NCBI RefSeq assembly: GCF_019443445.1
Contig: NZ_CP080378.1
Location: forward strand, 4,464,001-4,528,000
Direction of reading: 5' to 3'
DNA length: 64,000 nucleotides
DNA from: Massilia sp. PAMC28688
Lineage (GTDB): Bacteria; Pseudomonadota; Gammaproteobacteria; Burkholderiales; Burkholderiaceae_D
This document shows positions 9,125-18,509 of the stretch, one piece after another (positions within the stretch are counted from its first letter, which is position 1; every line of letters starts with the position of its first letter). The notes under the pieces are model-generated. The model did not search any database, was not told where the DNA came from, and worked only from the letters and a program-made list of their open reading frames with translations. Position numbers and translations under genes: made by a program.

Positions 9125-9947
9125 GCCGGGGCAGTTCGAACGGGTCGCTGGCGGCGCGCGCGGCACCGGTGGCGGTCGTGACGGCCGCTTCAAAGCCGGC
9201 CGAGCGCAGCATGTTGCCGTGGCGCTTTTCAAAGTCGGCGCCCGGTTTGCCCTCGGGGTAGGAAAACATGCGCACGGGCGCCTGCACCAGGGCTTCCAGG
9301 CGCGCGCGGCTGTTGCCGATTTCGGCCCGCGCTTCGGCATTTGACAGCGTCGACAGGGCTTGCTGGGTGACGGTATGGGCGCCGATATCCATTCCGGCCC
9401 GGTGCAGGGCAATGACCTGGTCGGAACTGAGCATGGTGGGGGTGACGCAGCGCGTCATGGCATGCACGCGCGCCAGCCGTTCGACCGGGGGCAAGGTCGC
9501 CAGTGCCGCCAGGATCAGGTCGATGACGGCGCGGCGGCGGGCGCTGCAGCCGATGTCATAGATCCCCAGGCCGCTGCACGACAGGTCCAGGCGCACGCCG
9601 GGCGCCTTGCGCACCAGTTCGACGACGGCGTCACTCCAGCGGTAGCCGCCATCGAGGAAGCCGCTGGCCACGAAAAACGTGGCCGGCAAGCCGAAGCGCT
9701 GCAGCAGCGGCAAGGCCACGCTGGCGTGATCGGCGTAGCCGCCATCGAAGGTGATGCATACCGCGCGGCTGGGCAGGGAGCGTTCGTGCAGGCGCCGCAC
9801 TGCCTGCGCCAGGGGCAGTACCCGGCACCAGCGCCGCAGCAGGCGCAGGTGCACGGCAAAACGGGCCGCGTCGACCAGGTCCGGAAACAAGGGGTCGGGC
9901 TGGGCCAGCACGCGGTGGTAGACCAGGATGGAGAGGGGTAATTGCAT
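9054..9947 (-). CDS. Polysaccharide deacetylase (NodB) family protein with altered motifs
   Basis: The 297 aa protein is recognisable as a NodB-fold carbohydrate esterase: SILVYHRV at residues 5-13, the motif 1 region ITFDGGYAD (about 62-70), LPATFFVASGFLDGG, and motif 2 region IGAHTVTQQ (about 185-193). In active NodB enzymes motif 1 is TFDDG, whose second Asp binds the metal, and motif 2 is H-[ST]-x2-H. Here the second Asp is Gly and the second His is Gln, so two of three metal ligands are changed and the protein may be catalytically altered or inactive. There is no clear signal peptide. It may act on exopolysaccharide from the same locus. Confidence 0.87.
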   Translation of the reverse strand: MQLPLSILVYHRVLAQPDPLFPDLVDAARFAVHLRLLRRWCRVLPLAQAVRRLHERSLPSRAVCITFDGGYADHASVALPLLQRFGLPATFFVASGFLDGGYRWSDAVVELVRKAPGVRLDLSCSGLGIYDIGCSARRRAVIDLILAALATLPPVERLARVHAMTRCVTPTMLSSDQVIALHRAGMDIGAHTVTQQALSTLSNAEARAEIGNSRARLEALVQAPVRMFSYPEGKPGADFEKRHGNMLRSAGFEAAVTTATGAARAASDPFELPRLMPQDRSKGAFLLRLGSNLLAPA

Positions 9948-10125
9948 CAGTCACCTGCTCAGTTTGGTGCCGACGAGCAACTTGTTGCGCGCCGTCAAAA
10001 TTGCCCGGCGGACGGCCGGTACACTCGGAACTTATGTTGAGGCAATACTAGAACACGGTGACAGGAAGTAAGTTGACCGTTCTCATGATGCCCCGACATG
10101 CCTTCACAACCACGCGGAGACTTCC

Positions 10126-11193
10126 ATGCGCATCGGCATTCTTTCCTACCCCATGCTGTTTCAGCGGGAAGCGGCAATCCAGCTGCAAATTCGTGAAACC
10201 ACGCGCGCCTTGAATGCATTGCACGAGCACCGCGGCATTGCCCTGCAGGTGGAGATGGTCGACCCGCACCCCATGCACCTGGAAGACTATGACCTGATCC
10301 ACGTCTTTTCCGCCAGCGGCGGCAACTATCGCATTGTCGAGGCGGCGGCCGAGCTGGGTGTGCCGGTCGTGCTGTCGCCCCTCATTTCGCCGGGCTGGGA
10401 CCGTGCCTGCGGCGAACATGCGCGCCTGGCCGACCACCGGCTGGGGCGCCAGACGGCGTGGTCGGTCCAGAGCAGCTACGCCCAGACCCGGCGCGCCCTG
10501 CAGCTGGCCAGCACGGTGGTGGCGCTGGGCCAGAGCGAGAAACGGGCCATTGAGGAGGGTTTCCTGATCGACGGCGCCAAGGTAAGGGTGTTTCCGAATG
10601 GCGTGAGCCCCCATCTGTTCGATGCCAATGGCGAACTGTTCCGCCAGCGCACCGGCATCCAGGGGCCGTTCGTGCTGATGGCAGGGCATATCTCGCCCTA
10701 TCAAAACCAGCTGGGCATGGCCAGGGTGCTGGCCGAGATGGCCTTGCCGTTTGTGCTGCTGGGAGAAACGCGCGAGCGCGACCAGGATTACCTGCGCCAG
10801 GTACGCGCCGTACGCGGCGTGACCTGCCTGGGTGGTCTCAAGCATGATGCAAAGATGCTGGCCAGTGCCTGCGCCGGTGCCTCGGTCCTGGTCTTGCCTT
10901 GCCAGGGCGATGCCTGCTCGCGCACGGTGTTCGATTCGCTGGCCGCCGGCACGCCCGTGATCATGAACACCGCCAGCCCTGTTGAGCTGCCCGAGAGCGG
11001 CTTCGCCCTGCGCCAGGTGGCATGGGACGACGCGGCCGCCCAGCAGCACGCGCTGCGCCAGCTGATTGACGCGCCGCCGGCACGCGAGCAGGTCCGCGCG
11101 CTGGTGCGGCCATACACCTGGGAGCGGGCAGCGGCGCAGCTGGCGTCCTGCTACGTGGACCTGGCGGCCAGCCGCAGCACCCTGCATGCCTGA
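10126..11193 (+). CDS. Glycosyltransferase, GT-B fold, family 4-like
   Basis: The 355 aa cytoplasmic glycosyltransferase starts MRIGILSYPML and shows the two-domain GT-B layout. The N-terminal half contains DYDLIHVFSASGG and VPVVLSPLISPGWDR, a PNGVSPHLF linker lies near residue 165, and the donor-binding half includes GHISPYQNQLGM, CLGGL, VLVLPCQGDACSRTVFDSLAAGTPVI (the E-x7-E region degenerate) and a C-terminal YTWERAA. Donor and acceptor are not predictable. It stands alone rightward between the leftward deacetylase and the leftward second glycosyltransferase; its 3' end is 2 bp from that convergent gene. Confidence 0.88.
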   Translation: MRIGILSYPMLFQREAAIQLQIRETTRALNALHEHRGIALQVEMVDPHPMHLEDYDLIHVFSASGGNYRIVEAAAELGVPVVLSPLISPGWDRACGEHARLADHRLGRQTAWSVQSSYAQTRRALQLASTVVALGQSEKRAIEEGFLIDGAKVRVFPNGVSPHLFDANGELFRQRTGIQGPFVLMAGHISPYQNQLGMARVLAEMALPFVLLGETRERDQDYLRQVRAVRGVTCLGGLKHDAKMLASACAGASVLVLPCQGDACSRTVFDSLAAGTPVIMNTASPVELPESGFALRQVAWDDAAAQQHALRQLIDAPPAREQVRALVRPYTWERAAAQLASCYVDLAASRSTLHA

Positions 11194-11195
11194 AT

Positions 11196-12386
11196 TCAGG
11201 CCGGCGGCGCGCGCAGCGACGCTTCGCAAGGCGAGGCGGCGCCGGCCAGCGCGTCGTAGACAGCAGTGTAGCTGCGCGCCATTTCCGGCAGGCTGTGGCG
11301 GGCAATGACCTGGCTGCGCGCGCGGGTGCCGTGGCGCGCGCCCATCTCCGGAATGCGGCAATAGTCGGCAATGGCGGCGGCCATCAGGTCCGGCGTGCGG
11401 GGCGGGACCAGGATGCCGGTAAAGCCCGGGTGCACCAGCACCGGATTGCCGCCCACGGCCGTGGCCACCACCGGCAGGCCGGTGGCCATGGCTTCGAGAA
11501 TGGTATTGGAACTGCCTTCGGCCAGCGAAGGGAGCACGAACAGGTCCATGGCGCGCAGCAACTGGGCGATATCGCTGCGTTCGCCCGGCAGCCAGGCACG
11601 GTGGGCGGCGCCGGCGCGCTGCAGCATGTCGAGGCAATGGGCGCGCTGCGGACCGTCGCCCACGATCAGCAAGCGCATGCGCTGGTGGGCCGGGTGGGGC
11701 GAGGCGATCAGGCGCAGGAAGGCTTCGACCAGGGTTGGATAATCCTTCACTTCATCCATGCGGCCCACGCTGCCGATGACAAAGGCGTTGTCGTGCATGA
11801 AGCCGGCCGGCCCCACCGCCGCCGGCGGGCCCAGGCGCGGATGGAACTGCACGCTGTCCACGCCATTCGAAATATGCGACACGCGGCCCGGCTCGGCCCC
11901 CACGCTGTCGATCAGCCATTCTTCCAGATCGCTGCTGACGGCAATGAAGTGGCCGATCAGGGGGCGCAGCAGGCGGCGCAACAGGCGGTACTTGAGGCGC
12001 TTGCCGTGCAGGTCGCTCATGTCGCGCCCATGCTCGCCGTGCACGCGGCATTTGATGCCGGCCAGGGCCGCCACCAGCTGGCCTTCGATGCCATTGAGGT
12101 TGCGCGTGTGGATCAGGTCCGGCTGCAGTGCCCGCAGGGTGCGGAACATGCGCAGGTAGTGGCCGAAATCCTTGCCTTCACGCTTGTTCAGGCTGATGAT
12201 TTCCACGCCGCGCGACTTGATGTGGGCGTGGTAGGTGGTGTAGTCCTTCAGGCACACGATGGCATGCCGGTACCGGTCAGCCGGCATGTGCCGGATCAGG
12301 TTGACAAGCCCATTTTCCATGCCGCCAACGTCGAGCTGCTGCACCAGGTGTACGACCAGGCGCGGCTGATCAAGTGAAACTGTCAT
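11196..12386 (-). CDS. Glycosyltransferase, PEP-CTERM/EPS-associated GT4 (TIGR03088-like)
   Basis: The 396 aa GT4 glycosyltransferase begins RLVVHLVQQLDVGGMENG, the acceptor-binding GGMExx loop typical of exosortase-associated sugar transferases. Further motifs are HTRNLNGIEGQ, RVHGEHGRDM, HISNGVDSVQF near residue 180, GSVGRMDEVKDYPTLVEAF near 225, and the donor-site LPSLAEGSSNTILEAMATGLPVVAT with the E-x7-E pair (about 300-320). The ATG at 12386 has GGAGTG 8 bases upstream. It would add a sugar to the lipid-linked repeat unit started by the EpsB-type transferase. Confidence 0.92.
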   Translation of the reverse strand: MTVSLDQPRLVVHLVQQLDVGGMENGLVNLIRHMPADRYRHAIVCLKDYTTYHAHIKSRGVEIISLNKREGKDFGHYLRMFRTLRALQPDLIHTRNLNGIEGQLVAALAGIKCRVHGEHGRDMSDLHGKRLKYRLLRRLLRPLIGHFIAVSSDLEEWLIDSVGAEPGRVSHISNGVDSVQFHPRLGPPAAVGPAGFMHDNAFVIGSVGRMDEVKDYPTLVEAFLRLIASPHPAHQRMRLLIVGDGPQRAHCLDMLQRAGAAHRAWLPGERSDIAQLLRAMDLFVLPSLAEGSSNTILEAMATGLPVVATAVGGNPVLVHPGFTGILVPPRTPDLMAAAIADYCRIPEMGARHGTRARSQVIARHSLPEMARSYTAVYDALAGAASPCEASLRAPPA

Positions 12387-13003
12387 GATGGTCACTCCGA
12401 GTGTAAACGGCGCCGCCCCGCGGCCGCGCCGGCAAAACCTGGTGTCAGCTTTTCTTGCCAGTGCCGGGCGCCGGCGCGAACGGCGGCAGCATGGCACTGG
12501 CGGCGGCGCGCTGGCGCGCGTGGTGCGCACCGCTCATGCCCGGCTGGGGCGGCGCATGGATACTGCCGGTGGTGGCGACGATGTGCGCGCGGCGCTGGCA
12601 GGGGCGGCGCAGGCAAGCGGCTGCGGCGACCAGCCGTGCCCGCGCTACTGCATGCCAGCGAGTGGGCCGGATACTGCGCGCGTGCATCGGCATCCGGCTG
12701 AACAAATACTCCATAGCGCGCTGGTCTCCGAGAGGTGGCAGGCGGCCTGCAAGGCCATTGATGAAATGATTATAGGACCCCGGAAACAATGAAATCCGGC
12801 TACTCACGGTCCCGTTGACGCCTGTCAAAAGCACCATGGCGGGGCCGGCGCCGTCCACGAACAATTTTCCCAAACCATTCTTTTTTGTTCCTGCGCAAGT
12901 TTCCGCCCGCTGCGGCTGGAACTTCGCTACTGATGGCCTTGTCTGACTTGCACGACAACCGATCATGCCGCTGCGGCATGACGCCAACCTGAAGGAAGAC
13001 ACC
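12387..13003. other. 617 bp intergenic region without supported gene
   Basis: This stretch lies between the leftward glycosyltransferase and the rightward acyl amino acid synthase. Open frames exist on both strands (12385-12792 plus; part of 12445-13182 minus), but their translations are Arg/Ala/Pro-rich, lack ribosome-binding sites and resemble nothing I know. A drop in GC content around 12760-12960 fits a promoter region for the synthase operon, but no clear -35/-10 pair stands out. Confidence 0.5.
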
Positions 13004-13756
13004 ATGCTCAAGGAAGATCTGCCGATTGCTAGCTTTGCCTTGCCAGTTGGACTGCGTGATTTGTGTATCGGCGACCAGGGCATCGTGCCCGGTCCGGAAC
13101 ACGCGCTTGACGTCCAGGTATTCCACATCCGCCTGGCCAACTCGGCCGGCAGGCGCGAGGCGGCCAGCCTCCTGATCCGCAAGATGTATGGCTGGCGTGG
13201 CTATGCGGTGGACATCAACGACGTGCATGAGGCCAACAAGATCACCCTGTACGCGGAAACCAATGGCAAGGTGGTCGGCACCTTGAGCTTGTGCCTGGAC
13301 AGCCCGGCCCACCTGCCGGCCGACGACAATTTCGGCGCGGAGCTCGATGCCTTGCGCGAGGGCGGAGCGCGCTTGTGCGAGCCGTCGCGCCTGGCCATCG
13401 ACAAGGGCGTCACCAAGCGCGTGTTCGCCTCGCTCATTCACATCTCCTACATCTATGCCCACAACATCCATGGCTTCACTGATTACGTGATCGAAGTCAA
13501 TCCGCGCCACGTCATGTTCTATAAGCGCATGCTCGGGTTCGACGATTTCGGTGCCGAACGCACCTGTACCCGCGTGGACGCACCCGCCGTCCTCTTGCGC
13601 CTGCCCCTGTCGGAGATGGGCAAACAGATCCGCAAGTGGGGCGGACTCATGGAGCAGCACGGCGAGGAGCGCTCCTTCTATCCGTATTTCTTTCCTGTCT
13701 GGGACGAGCCGGGCATCACGGCCCGCCTGAAGTCCGGCTATCTCGGCAAACACTAG
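13004..13756 (+). CDS. Long-chain N-acyl amino acid synthase (FeeM-type), exosortase-associated
   Basis: The 250 aa protein matches the FeeM family of GNAT-fold synthases that transfer a long-chain acyl group from acyl-ACP to the amino group of an amino acid, often tyrosine. Hallmarks are FHIRLANSAGRREAASLLI then KMYGWRGY (residues about 40-65), VVGTLSLCLDS, the ELDALREGGARLCEPSRLAID stretch split over about 105-130, and IEVNPRHVMFYKRMLGF (about 165-182). The ATG at 13004 follows GAAGGAAG. FeeM-like synthases are reported to be linked to PEP-CTERM/exosortase loci, which fits the neighbours. Its stop overlaps the ribosome-binding site of the next gene, so both are one operon. The amino acid substrate is unknown. 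Confidence 0.9.
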   Translation: MLKEDLPIASFALPVGLRDLCIGDQGIVPGPEHALDVQVFHIRLANSAGRREAASLLIRKMYGWRGYAVDINDVHEANKITLYAETNGKVVGTLSLCLDSPAHLPADDNFGAELDALREGGARLCEPSRLAIDKGVTKRVFASLIHISYIYAHNIHGFTDYVIEVNPRHVMFYKRMLGFDDFGAERTCTRVDAPAVLLRLPLSEMGKQIRKWGGLMEQHGEERSFYPYFFPVWDEPGITARLKSGYLGKH

Positions 13757-13764
13757 GAGCGGCC

Positions 13765-15471
13765 ATGCTCGATATCGTCGATGATGAATTGGAACAGTGC
13801 GCCGCACGCCGCTTGGCACTCCTGGCCGCCGTGCGCGCTGCGGTGGGCGCCGACCACGTGCAGACCGACGGCATGACGCTGGAACGCTATGGACGCAGTA
13901 CGGCCGCGCGCAGCATGCGCCCGCTGGCCGTGGCACGGCCCGCCTCGCACGAGGAAGTGGTGGCACTGGTGACGGTGGCGGCCGCCCATGGCTGCCCCGT
14001 GTACCCGGTCAGTAGCGGCAAGAACTGGGGCTATGGCGATGCCTGCGCCGTGGGACCGGGGCAGCTGCTGATCGACCTGTCGCGCATGAACCGGATCGTG
14101 CATGTCGATGCCGAGCTGGCCTATGCCGTGATCGAACCGGGGGTGACACAGCAGCAGCTGTCGGCGCATCTGCGCGAGCGCGGGCTGGCCCTGTGGATGG
14201 ACTGTACCGGGGCCGGCCCCGACACCAGCCTGATGGGCAATATCCTGGAGCGCGGCTTCGGCCATTCGCCCTATGGCAACCGGCTGCAGCACGTGTCGGG
14301 CATGCGGGTGGTGCTGGCCAACGGCGAGACGCTCCATACGGGCTTCGGGCACTACCAGGGCGCCCGCGCCACCCACCTGTTCCCGTATGGCGTGGGGCCG
14401 TTCCTGGATGGCTTGTTCACCCAGTCGAACCTGGGCATCGTGACCGAACTTGGCATGTGGCTGATGCCGGCGGCCGCCTGCGTCCAGCATTTCCTGTGCA
14501 GCGTGGAGGCGCCCGATGGCATCGGCGCCGTGGTCGATGCGCTGCGGCCGCTGCGCATGGATGGCACCCTGCGCAGCATCGTGCATATCGGTAACGACTT
14601 GCGGGTGATTTCAGGCGGCAGAGTGTTCCCGCGCGCGCTGGCCGGCGGCATGTCGCGCCTGCCCGAGGCCTTGCGCACGCAAATGCGCGAGGCCGCCGGC
14701 GCCGGCGCCTGGACCGTGTCCGGCGCCCTGTATGGCAGTGCTGCCCAGGTGGCGGCGGCGCGCGCGGCCGTGCGCCAGGCCCTGCGTCCCACGCGCGCGC
14801 GGGTACGCTTCCTGGACGAGCGCAAGCTGGCCCTGGCGGCGCTGGCCGGCCGCTTGCTGGGTGACTGCGGCCCGGGCCGCCGGCTGCGCGCCCAGGTGGC
14901 GCTGGGGGAAGCGCTGCTGGGGATGAACTGCGGGGTGCCCAATGGCCGCTTTCTGGCGGGGGCCTACTGGCGCCGCCGGGGCGCTCTGCCGCCCTCATTT
15001 CCTGACGGCGCCGATCCGGCGCGCGACCAGTGCGGCATGCTGTGGATCTCGCCCATCCTGCCCATGCGCGGCGCCGACGTGCTGGCCTTGCATGCACTGG
15101 CCGAGCCCCTGTTTCGCGAGCATGGCTTTGACCTGTTCGTCACCTTCAGCATGATCAACGAGCGCGCCCTGGGGGCGGTGCTGACCATCACCTTCGACAA
15201 GCAGGACGACGAGGAAACCCGGCGCGCCCAGGCCTGCTACCGCGCCGTGTTTGACGCCGTCATGGCCGCCGGCTACCTGCCTTACCGGGTGGGCAACCAG
15301 TCGATGGCGGCCCTCGATCCGCAGCAAGACAGTTACTGGAAGACGGTGGCGCGGATCCGCGGCGCCCTCGATCCGGCCGGCATCATCGCACCGGGGCGCT
15401 ATGAACCGGCCGTGGCGCAGAACCTTTCGCTGCAGCTGCAGTCCAACGCTTTCGTGACAGGAACACGGTGA
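13765..15471 (+). CDS. FAD-binding oxidase of the vanillyl-alcohol oxidase / 4-cresol dehydrogenase family
   Basis: The 568 aa flavoprotein has an N-terminal PCMH-type FAD-binding domain: LAVARPASHEEVVALV (residues about 50-65), YPVSSGKNWGYGDA (85-98, like the P.S.GKN.GYG of 4-cresol dehydrogenase), IEPGVTQQQL and a TGAGPDTSLMGNILERG loop around 150-168. The C-terminal domain closes with LDPAGIIAPGRYEP, the usual end of VAO-family enzymes. The start at 13765 has AGGAG at 13755-13759, overlapping the stop of the acyl amino acid synthase; the pair is translationally coupled. VAO-family members oxidise para-substituted phenols, so an N-acyl-tyrosine substrate is an attractive but unproven inference. 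Confidence 0.88.
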   Translation: MLDIVDDELEQCAARRLALLAAVRAAVGADHVQTDGMTLERYGRSTAARSMRPLAVARPASHEEVVALVTVAAAHGCPVYPVSSGKNWGYGDACAVGPGQLLIDLSRMNRIVHVDAELAYAVIEPGVTQQQLSAHLRERGLALWMDCTGAGPDTSLMGNILERGFGHSPYGNRLQHVSGMRVVLANGETLHTGFGHYQGARATHLFPYGVGPFLDGLFTQSNLGIVTELGMWLMPAAACVQHFLCSVEAPDGIGAVVDALRPLRMDGTLRSIVHIGNDLRVISGGRVFPRALAGGMSRLPEALRTQMREAAGAGAWTVSGALYGSAAQVAAARAAVRQALRPTRARVRFLDERKLALAALAGRLLGDCGPGRRLRAQVALGEALLGMNCGVPNGRFLAGAYWRRRGALPPSFPDGADPARDQCGMLWISPILPMRGADVLALHALAEPLFREHGFDLFVTFSMINERALGAVLTITFDKQDDEETRRAQACYRAVFDAVMAAGYLPYRVGNQSMAALDPQQDSYWKTVARIRGALDPAGIIAPGRYEPAVAQNLSLQLQSNAFVTGTR

Positions 15472-15482
15472 CGAAACGGCGA

Positions 15483-18257
15483 CTACAAGGTAACAAGCAG
15501 CTGTTGTGCCTCGGCACGCCGGTCGAACGGAGGCGGTGAGGCAAGCGCTTTCTCCAGGGCGCGGCGGGCGCCCTCGCGGTCGCCGCTCTGGATCAGCAGC
15601 GTGCCAAGGTGAAAATGCACTTCGCCAACGTGGGGGGCCAGGGTACAGGCTTTGAGCAGCAGGGGCAGGGCGCGCGCAAGTTCGCCTTGCTCCATCAGGA
15701 TGCAGCCCAGCGTATCCATCACGGCCGGGTTGTCCGGGGCCAGGGCATGGGCGCGCTGGGCCAGGTGCAGGGCTTGCGGGTCGCCCAGGCGCTGGCAAGT
15801 CCAGGCCAGGTCGTTCAGTGCCGTCAGGTTGTCGGGGGCGTGGCGCAGCACGGCTGACAGTTCGGCCGCCGCTGCGCTCAGGTCGTGCCGGGCCAGGTGG
15901 CAGCAGGCCAGGTGCTGGCGCGCGTCCACGTCGCCGGGGTGGGACCCCAGCCAGGCCGCCATCACGGCATTGGCCTGTTCGTCCTTGCCCTGGTGGGACA
16001 GACTGCCATGGAGCTGCACCAGCAACTGGCTCGTGGGCGCGAGGGCGAAGGCTTGCTGGTACGCCAGGCAGGCCAGGTCATGCCGGGACTGGGCACTGTG
16101 GACATCGCCTTCGAGCTGGTGGGGCGCGGCGGCCTCAGGCTGGCGGCGCTGGGCGGACACGGCCGCGGCAAGGGCTTCATGATAGCGGCCATGGCGAATG
16201 AACAGGGCCACCAGATCGGCGCGGGCGGCAAACAGGTCTGGCTCAATGGCCAGGGCCGACTTCAGGGCGTGCAGGGCAGCGGCATCCTGGCCTTGGGCGA
16301 TGTGGGCGGCGGCCAGGTGCCAGTGCGGCAGGCCGCTTGCCGGCGTCATTGCGGCCAGCCTGGTAAAGGCGGCGCAGGCAGCCCGGTAATCGCGCCGGGC
16401 CAGGCTGATCCTGCCCAGCAGGCAGGCGACGTCGCTGTTTGCGGGATGGCTGGCATCGAGCGCCTGGGCGAGCCGGTACGCTTCATCGTGCTGGCCAAGC
16501 TGGAGGTACAGGGCGCAGGCGCGCAGCGACAGCGGCAGCGCGTCCGGGCTGTGGGCGCAGGCACGCTCCATCCACGAGATGGCCTCTGCCGGATGCTGAC
16601 GCGACAGGGCAAGCGAGGCCAGCGCTTCCATGGCGGCGCTGTTGCCCGGCGAGGCGGCCAGGGCAGCGAGGTAGCGGTTGCGCGTGTTTTCAAGCGGCCT
16701 GTGCTCGATCAAGTCGAGCTGTTGCAGTTTCTCCAGGGCAGGCAGAAATGCCGGATCGTGGCGCAGCGCCCTGGCAAAGCCCTGGCGGGCGCCGCGCAGG
16801 TCGTCCTGTTGCAGGGCGATGTCGCCCTTGAGCTGCTGTATCAGGGGGTTGTCGTCCTCCCGTTCCAGCGCGCACGCAAGCGCGAACGCTTCGGCATGCT
16901 GGCCGCCGCGCAGGCGCGACATGGCGTGCAGCAACGCGTGAGCCAGCGGTGCGGATGGCAGCGCCATGCTGCGTTCGAGCATGGCGACCTGGCGCAGGTA
17001 GTCACCGGTGCCCAGGCGGCTGTGCGCCAGGCCCTGCCACGGGCGGGTCAAGTCCTGGTCCATGTCGGCAGCCTGCGCAAACAAGGTGGCGGCCATGCTG
17101 AACTGGCGCGCGCGCAGATTGGCGGTCGCAGCCTGTATGAGCAGCCGGCAGTCACTACCATCCTTGGCCAGCAGAGGCGAGAGCAGCGCCAGTGCCGCCT
17201 GAGGATGCTGGGTCTCCAGGTGCAGCGCCACCATGAGCTGGCTGGCATGTACATGGCCCGGGTGGATGCGCAGGAAGCGCTGCAGCAATTGCTCAGCATG
17301 GCGATGGGCGCCCGCGGCCAGCGCCAAGGCCCCGGCCAGCAGCAGCGCGGGCGTGTGGGCCGGTGCGGCGCGCAGGATGCGGCCGGCCAGTTCGGCGGCC
17401 TGAGCGTCGTTGCCCTGCCGGTGTTGCAGCACGGCCTCGGCAAAGAGCACGGCCGGGACCGAACCGGCAACCTTGCGCGCCTGGCCAATGGCATGCTGGG
17501 CCCGGGAATACTGCGCGGCGTCCGTGCTCAGCTGGGCTACATCCAGCAGCGCCTGGGCATTACAGGGATGGCGTTCCAGGATGGCGCCATGGATTGCCAG
17601 GGCCTGCGTGAGCTGGCCGTCCGCATGCAGCATGTCGGCCTGCAAGCGCAGGCAGTCGAGGTCGGCGGGGCTCGCGGCCAGCGCGCGTTTCAGGCAGCTG
17701 CGCGCCTGCGCCCAGTGCTGGCGGTACAGCGCCATGCGTGCAAGGGCCAGCAGGGCTTGCGGTGCCTCGGTATGCAGGTGAAGCGAAGCGTGGGCCATGG
17801 CATCTGCCTGGGCCAGGTTGAGCAGGGCAAACAAGGCCTGGCTGTGCAAGCCCATGGCGGCGGCGCGCTGCGCCGGGCCGCCCACGGTGGCGATGGCGGC
17901 CAGCACCTGCTCGTGCTTGCCCTGCAGCAGCAGCACCCGTCCCAGCTGGGCCGAGCCAAGTGCATCCCCATGCAGCATGGCGCGCCGGAATGCATCGGCG
18001 GCCTCGTCCAGGTCGCCCTGGTCGACATACAGCTCGCCCAGCAGGAGATGGGCGGCGCCAAATCCGTCATGGGTGTCGATGAGTTGCCTGGCATGGGCGA
18101 TGGCGGCCCGCAGGTCACCCTTGTCCCAGAATTCGCGCGCTTCAGCCAGCATCTGGTCGGGATCGCCGCTGCCGCAACCGCATACCTCTACCCCCATCGA
18201 CAGGGCCAGGGCGGCGGCGACCGAGCGCGACCAGAGCGGCTGCTTGTGTGGGGTCAT
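15483..18257 (-). CDS. PEP-CTERM system TPR-repeat protein, PrsT-like
   Basis: The 924 aa exported protein consists almost wholly of tetratricopeptide repeats (I count well over fifteen, with recurring A-x-Y/H...A...G...A and P.N/D...L.LG patterns such as HLLLGELYVDQGDLDEAADA and LVALFIRHGRYHEALAAA). The ATG at 18257 follows GGAGAACG and gives a short signal ending at VEVCGCGS; the Cys suggests a lipoprotein, although the lipobox is not canonical. Its length, architecture and locus fit PrsT, a scaffold associated with exosortase-A exopolysaccharide systems. It converges with the FAD oxidase (11 bp apart) and diverges from the epimerase. Confidence 0.87.
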   Translation of the reverse strand: MTPHKQPLWSRSVAAALALSMGVEVCGCGSGDPDQMLAEAREFWDKGDLRAAIAHARQLIDTHDGFGAAHLLLGELYVDQGDLDEAADAFRRAMLHGDALGSAQLGRVLLLQGKHEQVLAAIATVGGPAQRAAAMGLHSQALFALLNLAQADAMAHASLHLHTEAPQALLALARMALYRQHWAQARSCLKRALAASPADLDCLRLQADMLHADGQLTQALAIHGAILERHPCNAQALLDVAQLSTDAAQYSRAQHAIGQARKVAGSVPAVLFAEAVLQHRQGNDAQAAELAGRILRAAPAHTPALLLAGALALAAGAHRHAEQLLQRFLRIHPGHVHASQLMVALHLETQHPQAALALLSPLLAKDGSDCRLLIQAATANLRARQFSMAATLFAQAADMDQDLTRPWQGLAHSRLGTGDYLRQVAMLERSMALPSAPLAHALLHAMSRLRGGQHAEAFALACALEREDDNPLIQQLKGDIALQQDDLRGARQGFARALRHDPAFLPALEKLQQLDLIEHRPLENTRNRYLAALAASPGNSAAMEALASLALSRQHPAEAISWMERACAHSPDALPLSLRACALYLQLGQHDEAYRLAQALDASHPANSDVACLLGRISLARRDYRAACAAFTRLAAMTPASGLPHWHLAAAHIAQGQDAAALHALKSALAIEPDLFAARADLVALFIRHGRYHEALAAAVSAQRRQPEAAAPHQLEGDVHSAQSRHDLACLAYQQAFALAPTSQLLVQLHGSLSHQGKDEQANAVMAAWLGSHPGDVDARQHLACCHLARHDLSAAAAELSAVLRHAPDNLTALNDLAWTCQRLGDPQALHLAQRAHALAPDNPAVMDTLGCILMEQGELARALPLLLKACTLAPHVGEVHFHLGTLLIQSGDREGARRALEKALASPPPFDRRAEAQQLLVTL

Positions 18258-18509
18258 GGCGTTCTCCTGCAAGGCTTGATCCATCTCATTGACAGCTTAG
18301 GCATTGGCGCCGGCCGGCCTTTGATCTTGAACAATGATTGCTGACTCGCACTTGCGTCCGCAATCCGTGTACGGTTGCTCGATATCAAATGCCAGCGCAT
18401 GCCGGTCCGTAAAATTTCATCAAGCCGTAGCTTGCGGCAACCTGGAGGTAGCGATGACGCAAAATTGTCCAGCCAGAGCGTGCCGGCGGTGCATGGCGAA
18501 GGGGCGCTG

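Noticed and set aside
12385..12792. 135 aa plus-strand frame
   Set aside because: Begins inside the start region of the glycosyltransferase on the other strand, has no ribosome-binding site, and an Arg/Ala-rich translation.
15885..18344. 819-codon plus-strand frame opposite the TPR protein
   Set aside because: Antisense of a repeat-rich gene; the minus-strand frame carries clear TPRs and a signal peptide.
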